DNA from: Flammula alnicola
Lineage: Eukaryota; Basidiomycota; Agaricomycetes; Agaricales; Strophariaceae
Direction of reading: 5' to 3'
DNA: 64,000 bases
Assembly: GCA_015499995.1 (NCBI GenBank)
Contig: JADNRV010000245.1
Location: 1-64,000, forward strand
The translations under genes were made by a program, and so were the position numbers. Positions 44,820 to 55,928 of this stretch are shown piece by piece; positions within the stretch are counted from its first letter, which is position 1; each line of letters opens with the position of its first letter. Under the pieces are notes generated by a model. The model made no database searches. It worked only from the letters and a program-made list of their open reading frames with translations, and was not told the DNA's origin.

Positions 44820-47328
44820 ACCCCTCGCCTCGGTGGTGTGGTGCCTGCAGAGAAAGATTGAAAGTCAGCATATTCCTAGCAAATGACAGTCGTGTCCTGT
44901 TTGTAAACGATGCAATTTAAACGTTGAATCTAAATGTCGAGGAAGGCGACGACATAAGTAGAAGCAGGTATATATATCATCTAAAAATGCGCACCATCAC
45001 CAACTGGGGTATGCTGGAGAACCGAGGTCAAAATGATAGAAGAGTTCCGGAGCGAAAAAAAAATTGACGATTTGGCAGAACTAGTATGCCCCATCTCCGC
45101 ATTGGTCGCCCTGGCATTCAGCCCGGCTTCCTCCTACCCTTTTCTGCCTTGCGCCTCCGCTGATAATGCTTCATCATCTTCCTGCCCCAACTCCAGTCGG
45201 TTGTCGACTTTTTTAAATAATGCAGCGGCGGTAGCCCAGCTACGAATCTTAAAACCAGTAGCCGAGGACCTCCGTGAGGAAGTTGGAGGACCGGGTAATC
45301 GTGTCAAACATTCGAGTAGAAGTGAAGGCCTGCTGCGCCGCCCGCTGTGTTGTAAGCTGCTGAATAAGGCAGCAATCGTGTTCAGGTTCTCAAGTTTTCG
45401 GCCTGGAGAGGCTTGCTCGAATGGCTTGAGTCTAACTCTCTCCAGCAGAGCACACGTAGGGACCTACGTCGCGTCACCACGCGAAAAAAGGGACAGGTTC
45501 CCCGTTCAAACTTCACACGTAGGGTTATCCTGAGCGGGCCGAAGTGCTGAAACGAACTCGCAGATGATGACCAAGAGTGGGGGTATGCTATTAAAGAAGA
45601 GTCGCGACATAGTATGCAGACAAGAATGTTGAGGTATCGAACCCCTGAAGCGGTTTGGTAGGCGGAAGACGAAGCCGTATAGTGATCGTTCAGTTTCGCG
45701 AACGAGGTGTCCCTAATCCTGGACAGAACTGAAAGGTGTAAAGAACAGCGCCGAACAAGATCGAGCACGGCAAAGAGGGAACTGGATGGCGACAATATGT
45801 GCGGTTGGTTAGGGAGGGGTGAACCAATGGACGACGATAGGAAGTCTGAACCAAAGCGCGGCCTGATTAATCACCGGTGGATGCGCTGACAGTAAATGAA
45901 ACCGGGAAGCAGGGAGTTTTGAGCTTGGGAATGGTCGTCTAAACCTACCAGAACTCGTTCCCAGCAGCTGGGTAACCGGAAACTGAGCTTTGGAAGGATG
46001 TGAGAAGTCGGGAGTAAAGGAATAAGGAGGAGCAGTGACAGCCTGAGTGGAAGTCGTAAGACGTCGGAAGCGCTGCGTTGGCAGTGGATGGGAAGAATTG
46101 AGATCGTTCACGTGCCCTGGTGGGTAGTTGGTGTTCGGCGTCAACGTTCCTTGTGGGCCTGAAGAACGAGCTGCCGCTGGAGGTGTGGTTGAGGGTGACA
46201 GGTTGCGACCTTGGATTGAGTCGTCGCCGAGCCCAATCAACCATGCCGACCTCCTCCCGCTCCCACAGGTCGGAATCCACTCCCAACCACGTTCAGCTAC
46301 CACCTGTCGTCCAAAACCCCCGTCGTCCAAAACCCCCGTCGTGGTGCAACACCAATGTCAAGGACAAAAAACTTGGATGGCAGGAAGAAGCGAGCAGCAA
46401 AGTTGGAGGTGGAGACGAGTGAGCATATTCTCGGCGGTGTAGGAGATATATGTATGCCGTATTGTTGAGACCAAACGACGGTTTGATGCGGAGAGCGTCG
46501 AAATTTTGGATACGTTGCTCGCATGATCGGCGACGATGAAGGCGACGATAGAGACCATAACCAGGCAAGCCTGGTGCTCTGGTTGGGAATGAGTCCAATC
46601 CTGTTCGATCCACTATTTCGTTCTTCCTCTCGGCTCCTGGTCCCCCTAATGCAGTTGATTTGGTCCCCACACCGGCTCGGTCGAGAAAGGTAGGCGTTGC
46701 GACTGAGATGATGAGCTGATCCATTCAGTGAGAAGGGCGGCGGGTCATTCATACGCTGAAGCGGTGTATTAGCGGGTAGAAAGGGCGCTCGATGAAAGTA
46801 ATGCTCACGATTTGATGGGCCTAAGCACAGAGTTCATAGTTATGCGGAGGCCAGCCTAGTGGGGGTCTGACGACCTGGAGGCGAGACTAAGGCCATGGAA
46901 CATGGTCCCGATGGCGAGCCTCGATATGCGCTTCAGGAAGACCGTGTAAGGGGGGAATCCACCACTGGAGCAGTCAGTGCCCGAAGCGACGACGCGGGGC
47001 TAAGTTTCCTATGCAATGCCTGTCGAAGAAGTCCTCAGTGGGACCATCTGTGTTGCACGGGCCAAGGAACGTACTTATTGCAAGTACAGCGGCCCAGAGG
47101 GCGACTTTCAGCCGTCTCGACGCGCTCTACACATGAATGTGGACGCGTCTCACCATGACGCGTGGAGTCCACGAAAATCTATGAAATGAAGTTCTGGGTT
47201 CCTGTATATTCTGGAATTTGGCTTTGTTTGATCGGGCCACCCCCTGGCATGAAAGAGTCCTTATGTACAAGCTTTGCCTGGTTAATGTTGGTAGAAGGTA
47301 ATTCGTTTGTTCGCATTCCAAGATAAGT
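44820..47328. other. 2.5-kb stretch with no recognised gene
   Basis: Overlapping frames on both strands at 45.8-46.75 kb (for example a minus-strand Pro/Thr-rich frame 45809-46330 and a frame at 46297-46752 starting MNDPPPFSLNGSAHHLSRN) look weakly protein-like but match nothing I know. A 17-base unit CGTCGTCCAAAACCCCC is repeated near 46311-46345. From about 47250 the sequence again matches the I9 locus flank at 32730. Confidence 0.4.
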
Positions 47329-47825
47329 TCACTGAGTCCGGGTTACGACACTATCGGGCTCTGGATCAAATGCAAACCGTTTCTTCAGTGAACAGTAAAC
47401 GTCAAGAGAATCCACGGAAACACACCGATGTAATCAATGACACCTCCTTGCAATGCCAAACTTTGAAGGCTCTGGAGGAAAGAATCCGTGATAGTGGCAG
47501 AGAAACCCTATTAAACATATCTTCAGCGCCAAAACTTCCTCTTGATCTCGAAGTAGGAATAAACCAACATTGAGGATACCGCGGCCGTCCTCGTCATATG
47601 CTTGCTTGATTTCGCCATCTGCCAAAAAGATCAGTCGGGTTTGGACTAGAACTGGAGTCAGAAACAGTCCTTACCGGTTGCCTTCACTTCGTCTGCGTAT
47701 TTCGTAATCTGTTCAGAGGTAACTCCGTCCTTGAACACGACTATGTATCTAGTAGTCCAGAATCAGCGCCATTTATCGACGACCAAGGTAAAAGATGCAG
47801 TTAGTAATACATACTTCCCAGACGT
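47329..47825 (-). pseudogene. I9 peptidase-inhibitor-like gene, copy 2, start codon lost
   Basis: The same five-exon layout as copy 1, with all splice sites kept. The ATG of copy 1 is ACG here (47823-47825, context CCACGTCTGGGAA). The rest is open: YIVVFKDGVTSEQITK, DGEIKQAYDEDGRGILN, and a two-residue insertion in LQSLALQGGVIDYI, ending EPDSVVTRTQ. An upstream in-frame ATG near 47940 exists, but the TATATAA box (about 47910) lies between it and the body, so transcripts probably start after that ATG. Either the gene is dead or it initiates at ACG. The open frame and in-frame changes suggest the start was lost recently. Confidence 0.65.
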
Positions 47826-48033
47826 GGTATGATTAAGCGTGCTCGAGTCTGTAATCGTTCTGGAAGTTGGGTGATGAGGAATGGGGGAATGAACAGTCAA
47901 GCGCAGGCTTATATAGCCTCTAATACGCCACAAGGACATGAAATTAGTGATAAGATCTAAATGGAGGACTTTTGGAGTATCTGATAATCTTCGTAAGATC
48001 CCTGCTATATCGGACCATACGCGCGGGCCGTTC

Positions 48034-48260
48034 TTATTTCTTGCAATCGGCGCATCTATCTTTCTGACTAGTACTCTTCTCACAACGTCTAAGTATTGCG
48101 CCTGGAAGCCAATCGTCCTCGGATCGTTTTGACCAGTTGTCTTCGCTACTGGGCGAAGGAATCACGCCCAGCATTTTGCTATATGCAGAAGACAAATCAG
48201 AAGTGGTATCTGCCACCTTTGACGCCCTTCTGTCTTTGTTAAGGGCCCTGGATATAGGCA
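48034..48260 (-). repeat. conserved relic segment, copy 3 of 3
   Basis: Third copy of the segment at 33456-33730 and 35880-36150. Here it sits directly between the I9-like copy and the secreted-protein copy, with no F-box gene inserted. Confidence 0.5.
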
Positions 48261-48515
48261 GTGCACTGTGGGTAGTTAGTATTCGACAGAGTTGATTTCA
48301 AGTTTTCCATAACTGGATTTATACGTACGTACATATCTAATCTGTGAGGTACTAGGTGATGTATTCTCATTTCATCTTCAGCACTCGCAAACCCTCAGCA
48401 TGTAGTTCAAATCCAAAAATCCAGCCTCTACATGGGTCAACACTGTATGTATGTACTGCGACATGGAAATTTATACCTGCGCGCTTACTTGAATAATAAG
48501 ACTCTCGCCGTCACG

Positions 48516-49341
48516 TCATTGCCGAGCCGCCTTCTTCGCTGCCTTCTTCGCTGCGTTCCTCAGGTTTTTCTTGGACTCGGGGTTGCTTGACTTGGGCTTG
48601 CGTGGCCCTCCCTTGCGCGCTTCAGCGTTCGTCTTTATTCTGCCATTGGGATGGGTTGGAGCCTTCCCATCTTTACGTTCAAGTTTGCGCAAATACTCCT
48701 TTCCATTTCTGTCTCTGCTAGGATGCATGATTGAGTAAATGAGCTCTTTCCTAGTCTGTTGGGGAAGAGAAATCCTTTCAGGGAAATTTCCTGACGGATG
48801 ACAGGAAATATAGTTACTCGCTTGCTTGACAAGTCGCCTTTTACAAGGAGACCGCCTACAGTACTTTTCCCCTTGCGCTGGCCATTCAGCTGGACCTGAA
48901 TATTGTGGTAGCCTTCCGCGGTCATTCCCTGCATATCAAGACGGTGCTACCAGAGCAATAAATCAGATGAGTATAACAAGAAAAATATCTTGCACTGTAG
49001 CTCACTCCTTTCGGTTCGTCCTTTTTGCCTGTCGTGTATATGGTACCAGCGCCTTTACTGAAGCCTTTCAACTTCTCTAAAGGGGCGCTTTTAACAAACT
49101 TGATCGCTTCGTGCTTGGAGTACCCATGAGCCGCGAAAAGATTCTTTATGATCACATAATTCCAGTGGTGAGTCACGGTATCGGCACATGAATTTATGAA
49201 CGCACATACATTACGAGGCAGGAGTTCCTTGTCGGTCCATTCGGCGATCTCAGACGCAGAAGAATAATCGGGGCATGGTAACGCAGACACGATGAAAGTA
49301 GCTAAAGAAATACCAAGAAAGAGCGGTTTAAAAAGCTGCAT
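48516..49341 (-). CDS. secreted protein with lysine-rich basic tail, copy 2
   Basis: Exons 49006-49341, 48818-48946 and 48516-48755 give 234 residues, with the splice sites of copy 1. The signal peptide (MQLFKPLFLGISLATFIVSA) and Cys positions (CPDYSS, NVCAF, NSCADTVTHHW) are kept, and so is the basic tail (AAKKAAKKAARQ). Most differences from copy 1 lie in the mature middle (for example YSKHEAIKFVKSAPLEKLK), while frame is intact. Function unknown. Confidence 0.75.
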
Positions 49342-51067
49342 TTTGAGAGTTGAGATGAGCGTCCAGCGCTTGTGAATGTATGAAGTAATGAGGAGTAGTT
49401 GGGCGACCTGCGCTGAGCTGCATTTAGACGGGGACACACCCTCTTAAGTATACCACCAAGCTGCTCCTCGTTGCAACTGTGTGTCGTTTTCACTCGTACT
49501 TGGCTCATCCACAGTTCTAGGACCCACAGGAAAATGAATGTCCTAAAATCCCTTCTGTAATGCCGATACAGGGCGATGCCGCCCTTGCATAGATGGCATC
49601 AGGAAAACGTCAAGGTCTTCTTCATTTTTTTTTCAACTTCATGACGGTGTCATTCTTCATATGGACATATTAGACACCGCTGCACTATCTATTCCAACAG
49701 GGTCGGTCTCGTTCACTGACGCCGATGATCCTTGTCACTGTGTGTAGTGTTCATGATGGAGGCTCTGAATACTATGCAAATAGCCTCTCACCGAATTACC
49801 CGCTTGGAGCCGTGCCAGGTGCGAGAACTGTCAGTGCAGAATGATTACGCAAAATTGTATGGTGCGGTCGGACTTTAGGCCACTACTTTTGTACAGGCGC
49901 CAAATCGGCTGGCTGAAAAACAAATTATGTATAGCAAAATTAGCTAATTTAATATAGCTAAGTATTCGCGACCGACCAAATTTGCCTGAGATAAAGAGTG
50001 CGAGCTTTACAATAAAATCTTCAACTATGGGTCAATGTAATGGATGTTTGGAAGGTGCAGCCTGTGCACGCGAAGCTCGCCATCATAAACGCCATCCTAT
50101 GATTGACATGGAAGTAATCGAAGTCTCGGATATTGTACGCTGGATGGATGCCTAGTACCTACAGAGCAGGTCTCGGAGAACGGAACCTCAGCTGCAGGTT
50201 CCCGTCATTACACCTACAGACGTACACCCGGGCCGTTCTTACCGTTACGCTTGATGTGTAGTAAATCTAATCTAATCTTTCACGTGCTTTACTACCTGAT
50301 TTGGACATGCGCACAGAACTGCGCCAAATTCGTGATATCAGATTACACAATTATTACGTATCCGCCAATCTGGCAAGGCTCGAGTTATGTAATCATCAAA
50401 TGTGTGTTCGCGTGTTATCTACTAATCACTGCCCTTGTCCGATGATGGTCATCTCCTAAGTAGATCTGCGGTCTGCATCGTCTGCGTCCAAAATCGTGTG
50501 GCATTTGACGTGCCAGTGTCTTTAATCAAAGTTGGAAAGTAATCGCATCAAAATCGCGTCGAAATTGGTCGGGCCCTCTGCTCGGAGGGATGCCAATGGT
50601 CTCCTTCATTTAACTAAGCAGTCGATCTCCTTGAGGTGATAGTACTACATAGTACTACTACTACTGCTAGGTATGAATACGGCATCCACGTGGTGACTGG
50701 CTGTATCTTGCAGTAATCTGCAGTAATGAAGCATTATGAAGGTGAGAAATCCTCTTCCAGCAGGAAGCTCATGTTGTTTTTAGACGCCATTTCCGCTGTC
50801 ACCGGGGGTGTGCAAGATAGATATGTAGATACATAATATCAATCGCCGACTCTCAGGAGCTCTGACTCTGCAATGCCCGCATAAATAAATTCGGTTACTC
50901 CGTTGGCACATTTGGCACGATCAATCAAACGCCCACCAAAGGGCGGCCGGTTGCCTACTATATACGTGACTGACAGTTGATCAGACTTGACACAACGATA
51001 GTACAGATGTTGATTCAGCACTTTTATTTAATTATACTCATAACACAACTCGACAAACCCAGTCATC
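49342..51067. other. duplicated region, no clear gene
   Basis: 49342-50340 matches 37211-38225. 50340-50710 is not present in the first unit. 50731-51067 is nearly identical to 41447-41783. A short ACT-rich simple repeat lies at about 50640-50670. Confidence 0.45.
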
Positions 51068-52930
51068 ATGTCCTCAGAGTCAGCGACGTCCTTCAGCGAA
51101 CTTTTCCCAGAGTTATTCCCTGTAATCATAGGACACCTTCCACTTGTCTATCGCCCGTCAACCTTACTTTCATTGGCGCTCACTTGTCATCGCCTTCATG
51201 ATATTGTATTTCCACAGCTTGTGTATGGCGATGTACGACTTGTGGGAGAGGATCAAGCAGTATCAACCTTGAATGCGTTGATCGCAAAGGCTGAACTCCC
51301 GACAAAGGAAAATTTCCGAAAGCAAGGAAATTCTTCTCCCAGCCACTGCATCCGCCACTTGTGCATTGATTCTTCGATAAAACTACCAATCTGCACTCCA
51401 GGCCATTCCCTAAATGCACTTCAGAAACTCATAGATGTCGATGGGTTGCGACATCTCTCATCTTTGACTCTTCGGGTCTTCGGCAAATGGGACTGGTCAA
51501 AAGGGAACCTGCCAATGGACGACCTCCTCAAACCTCCACCATCATTCGGTACAAGCTTGAAGACAAAGTGCCCCAATTTAAAAACCGTCCATTTGGCCTA
51601 TTTCTCACAGGAATTTGGGAAAGAGTGGATAGAGCCTGAGATTTTCTCACTCGAGGTATACATTGTGGTCTTATGCACCTTTCGTGTTCTCACTTAATCT
51701 TTCTTGCTAGAGTCTGACTAGCATCCGCCTTGAATGCCACTTACACAGCTGTATGTTATCAGAAGAATATGTCAATCATCCACTGCTGATATCGTCTTAA
51801 GACCCACTACCAACTTCCATCAATCTTTCACAACTTCCACCAAATTTACATACCCTCGAGCTTCGACTCTGTCATGCTGAAGGTAACTCAGAAATCGATG
51901 CCTCTAGCCCTGGCGGACTTCTTGGCTGCGTTATTCCAAACCTCCGCACCCTCATCCTCGAGGATTTTTTTGTCTCTGATCCCGCCTCCACGAACACCTT
52001 CTGGAAGGCCCATCCCGGTATCGAGCGCCTCGAATTCTGGCCTGGCGTGAAGGGGAGCTGGTTCAATAACTTTGAAATCGGAATGCTCCCAAACCTAAGA
52101 TACCTGCAGGTGAGTAGGTTCTGTAGCATCCGACTTCGAAACACCTTAACAGATTGTGTGGCAGTGTAACGTCAACCACGCTCTTGTCCTCCTTCCTCAA
52201 GTATCAAATGCCCTCATCAGACTCAGCCTCTGGGAGACATACAACGCACAAGGCCCATACCTCTTGCGCGTGGTTGCTCAGAATGGAATTCTTCCCGCTC
52301 TCCGCAGTCTCGGCATAGAACGCGAATCGGGGAACAGCCCAAAGCCGCGAGAGGGGCACAGGTGGCGGGAAGATGAGAACGGAGATGTGTCGGAAGCAGA
52401 CGCGAAGAGGCCGGCCAGGCAATTCGATGGGAATTATATCATGAGTTTATCGAAGGCTGCTCCAAACCTAGAGGAACTAGAACTCGCTGGAACATCGGAT
52501 GACACCCTAGTGAGTTTCCTTTCACTTGTTGTCTGTCAGAGCTAATTCAATGCAGGATTCCATCACCGCCTCCTTATCACGGTTCCCCAAGCTACAACGT
52601 CTCATCCTCTCAGGCGGTATCGACAGCTCCGTGAGAGCCTTCTTCGCACGTTCTAAAAACTGGGAAGATTACACTAACTTCGATACCATTCATATCGCCG
52701 AGGAAGATTATGGAAAGTATGCTCCAGAGACCTTTGACGAGGCCGCACGAGATCTAGCGGATGGTTGCCGGACGTTGGATATTGTAACAATGGGTAATAT
52801 TTTTGGGGAACTCTTGATTGAGGGTGGACTGAGTGCGAAGATTATTAGAGAGTGTGACGGAGGTGCAGTCAAGGAGGTGAGGAGAATCAGAGCTTGGGGT
52901 AATATCATTGGGAAGGAGGAGGAATGGTGA
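51068..52930 (+). CDS. F-box-like / leucine-rich protein, copy C (intact)
   Basis: Five exons, 51068-51655, 51711-51750, 51802-52109, 52153-52509 and 52556-52930, 555 residues, collinear with copy B. The N-terminus has the F-box-like ELFPELFPVIIGHLPLV; exon 4 begins IVWQCNVNH, showing the glutamine codon that is a stop in copy A. LRR-like strands (NLRTLILEDF, ALRSLGIERE, NLEELELAG) follow. Homology to the other copies stops just after the stop codon, at about 52947. The same SCF-adaptor role is inferred. Confidence 0.75.
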
Positions 52931-53325
52931 TTCCTTAATAAATTATTACCTACGTCGAGCATCGGAAGTTAGAAAGTTACAAGTATTGGTACTGGTATGT
53001 AGACATACTTAGTAGGGTCGAAATCCATGGTCGCCTTGGTCCTGTTTTTATGACACCGTGTCAGTCAAGTGCGGACTTTCAAACCGCGTCGCGTCAATAT
53101 TCCTCTCCTCTCTTGCTACCCTTCATGATCACTGTGCGACCAGTACTTTCCCTAGTTCACAACTCGAGCCTTTCGTTAACCTTTCAGGCCTACTGTACAT
53201 CTAAAGTCATCAAGTCTGCATACCAACCTCAGCACGTAACTTGTGAGTTTGACAGAAGACTACCCGACATAAACACAGCTGACTGCTTTACAGCGGAGTA
53301 TAATTTGAAATTTGAAATGCAATCA

Positions 53326-54127
53326 TCACGCTGTAAGCGCACCAGTGTTGGCCCATAATCCGTTCCAACCCGCAGAGCGCGTACTCTGTACGATCTCGCT
53401 ACTCGTGATGTCCTTTAGCGGCGTCCATTGCAAGTGACGGATCGTCAGCTTGGAAGCAGAATTAGATCAGTAAAAAGAGGCAGTACGAAAACTGAGGACT
53501 CACGTCGACAAGAGGCTTGTCCGTTGCGCTCACTCTAATTCCTTCCAGAGATTTGACAACCTTTTCAACCGCGAACCTGTTGCCGAAAAGCTCGATCAAC
53601 TTGCTCGCGCTGCCAAGCAACTGCAGACAAGCGCCAAGCGCCCTGATCTCAGCGATCTCCCCCGTAGAATTATAAATCACTTCACCCGGCAACTTGAGAC
53701 CTTCTCCCACAGCCCCAACCGTCTCTGGGCTGGTCATCAATCCCAGACTGCGCGCGCGACCAGCTACGAATGAGCCATTAAGAAATTCCTCGCGCTCAGA
53801 AGTCTCGGAAATATACAAGGTGGAATGGATTTTATCGCGGAAATCGACGTTGAAGACTTCATCAAAGGTGCTTTTGGGTCTGTCGCTGGTCCAATAGACT
53901 GTGGGCAAGAATTCATTGCGGGAGATCAAGAGTGCGGCTTGAATCAGAGAATCGAGATGCTCGGGTTTATTGGGGGCGTATTCAATGATAAAGTCGGCGA
54001 AATCGATGATAATAGTGATGTTGGGTGATTGAGAATACTGTTTAGCGAAGAGCGCGGCGCCTTCGTCAGGATCGGCGACTTTGGAAGGGGAGGATGGGTA
54101 GAAGATGGAGGTAAAATCGATGGACAT
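53326..54127 (-). CDS. conserved hypothetical protein
   Basis: Two exons, 53504-54127 and 53326-53448, encode 248 residues. The start is the ATG at 54127 (MSIDFTSIFYPSSPSKVADP). The body is a mixed alpha/beta-like sequence (NITIIIDFADFIIEYAPNKP, PTVYWTSDRP, VIYNSTGEIAEIRALGACLQ) and the last exon gives LTIRHLQWTPLKDITSSEI and AGWNGLWANTGAL. No catalytic motif or signal peptide is evident and I do not recognise the family. The clean frame and splice sites point to a real gene. Confidence 0.65.
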
Positions 54128-54865
54128 GATTGTGTACCGTGTTGGAGATCAGTGGATCAGTGGGTCACCGTAGTGAAGGTCGTTATTGAATATTGAAGGG
54201 GGATTCAAATTGCAATCAACTCATCCCGACTGCGGTCGGAACTTTAGATCCCGGATATATCGCCGCTCCGTAACCCAGTGAGATTCAGAGCTTCCGATAT
54301 ATGTGAACCCTCCCTTCATTTTCGGGAACATCTCTCGCGAGTCGGAAGGTTGGAAAATCTGAAGGAAGCGGTGGAAAACCGAGCGCCGCACAAGCAGACA
54401 TGTGGATCGCGTGGCCTATTAAACGGCAAAGCGTGCACGAAGCAAGTCGAGCGAGAATATCGTCGAGCACGTCGTGCGTCGTTTCGACCAGGCCAGAGGT
54501 GGAAAAAAGGGGATACGGAGGTAGAAGCTAGTCTGCAATTCGACGCGCCCATGATAACGTACTCCATAGAAATGGACGCTGCTCTGTTGAGACATCAAGT
54601 AAACTTGGAAACGCGACTAAGTAGTAGCAGACTCCATATATAAATGATCAATTGATCATCACTACGGAGTCTGTAAATGAGACTGAGTAGAGGCAGCTAT
54701 CGCAGAGGTTGTCGTTTGGCTCATTATCGTCGTCTGAGTCGCCGTCGGACATGATAATGGGTTTTCAAATTGCAAAGCGCGGGCGCCTATGCTGCATAAG
54801 CTACCCAGGCTACGTTTCGAAGTCCGGAAACGAGTCTCGAACAGACAGCGCTTGGACAGTGCTTT
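54128..54865. other. intergenic region, no gene seen
   Basis: About 740 bases upstream of the hypothetical gene. Open frames on both strands here look like chance. Confidence 0.4.
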
Positions 54866-54935
54866 GCAGGTCGAGAAATTGTCCGAGAACCGTTAGAAAT
54901 GTTGTAAGGTGAAAGAAAGCCAATTCCATTGCCAA
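54866..54935 (-). repeat. relic copy of the MAP kinase 5' region
   Basis: CTTTGCAGGTCGAGAAATTG, then CCGTTAGAAATGTTGTAAGG and GAAAGCCAATTC, match 60007-60030 and 60130-60165, which surround the start codon and 5' flank of the MAP kinase gene. About 100 bases present in the kinase locus are missing here. The kinase CAT (start codon on the minus strand) reads AAT. Confidence 0.5.
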
Positions 54936-54998
54936 CCGAAGCCTGCCAATTTCCGAGCCCTAATAGACTATTAGGGTTATCCGCCCGTACTACTGGGT

Positions 54999-55411
54999 AT
55001 GTTATCTGCCCGGCAAAACCCGAAATGGAGTGTTGTTGTCGACCTCCTGGACACAAATCAGTACCGTGCACCGCGACATCTTGCAGGAGCATAGATATGC
55101 ATGTTTTAAGGAGGTTCATCTCTTTAAATTTTTTTTAACTAGTCTTGATACGGTGTAATAAATGAGAATGTTATCTGCCACAGCCACATTTATCTCTCAC
55201 AGTGTCTCAAACGACTATTTGTCAATTCATGCACCCAACTCTCATCCGTGAGCCTTAAAATTTTGCATGGGTGTAGCTTAGAATGTAAATAAAATAGTTG
55301 TCTCTTCAAATTTTTTTAATTTTCACCTTGAGCTGTGGAAGACGTCGAGATGTTATCTGCCATGGCCAATGTTATCTGCCATTACCATATTTGGCTGGCA
55401 TGTTATCTGCC
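54999..55411 (+). repeat. five direct copies of ATGTTATCTGCC
   Basis: Exact 12-mers at 54999-55010, 55168-55179, 55350-55361, 55369-55380 and 55400-55411. Copies two and three each follow a CTCTT(T/C)AAATTTTTTTTAA-like block 45-50 bases upstream, so a longer unit with a period of about 182 bases was duplicated. Likely part of an unclassified repeat. Confidence 0.6.
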
Positions 55412-55928
55412 AACCACTCCTTGAGAGCCCTTTTCTGCCCAATTTCATCAAATGGTCTACAGTTTTTTGCATTCAAAAGGTTTAGATATATACATGGAAT
55501 ACTTATAATTAATTGCAGGTCTGTAGGTAAATTACTGAAGGTTGTAGGTCAAATTATGTCTCGTACCTGCCCGGAAACAGCAAATTCTCGAGCTTTGTGC
55601 GCGCGAAGCGCGCCGGGAAAAAAACCGAAAAATCAGAAAAATTGATTGGATTGCGGAATCAGGCTAGGATATCAATTGGCACAAAAAAATCTGTCCATTT
55701 CTGCGAAATCTCTCTTTTTCTCTCTCTTTTCTTTCCTTTTCCCTCCTTTTTCCTCTTTCGGACACCCAGTAGTTTGGGCGGAAAACCATAGTAACTACGT
55801 TTAAGCCAAAGCTGATGAAAATAAATAGACCATAACACTGCTTAGCAAGACTACTTCGGCCCGGTCGAAGTCATTCTAAATTCTCAATTCTGCACTGGCC
55901 CGTGCTCCTCTTGAAAACACTGACAGAA
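55412..55928. other. NBP35 5' flank with GC hairpin
   Basis: No gene. GCGCGCGAAGCGCGC at about 55598-55612 can form a strong hairpin. A pyrimidine-rich tract (CTCTCTTTTCTTTCC-like) lies at 55700-55760, about 170 bases before the NBP35 start. Confidence 0.4.

Noticed and set aside
45809..46752. Minus-strand Pro/Thr-rich frames as a gene
   Set aside because: Several overlapping frames on both strands look equally plausible, no splice-linked model emerges, and no motif is recognisable.
55590..55640. Helitron 3' end at the GCGCGCGAAGCGCGC hairpin
   Set aside because: No CTRR follows within about ten bases on either strand and no 5' TC end or Rep/helicase sequence was found.
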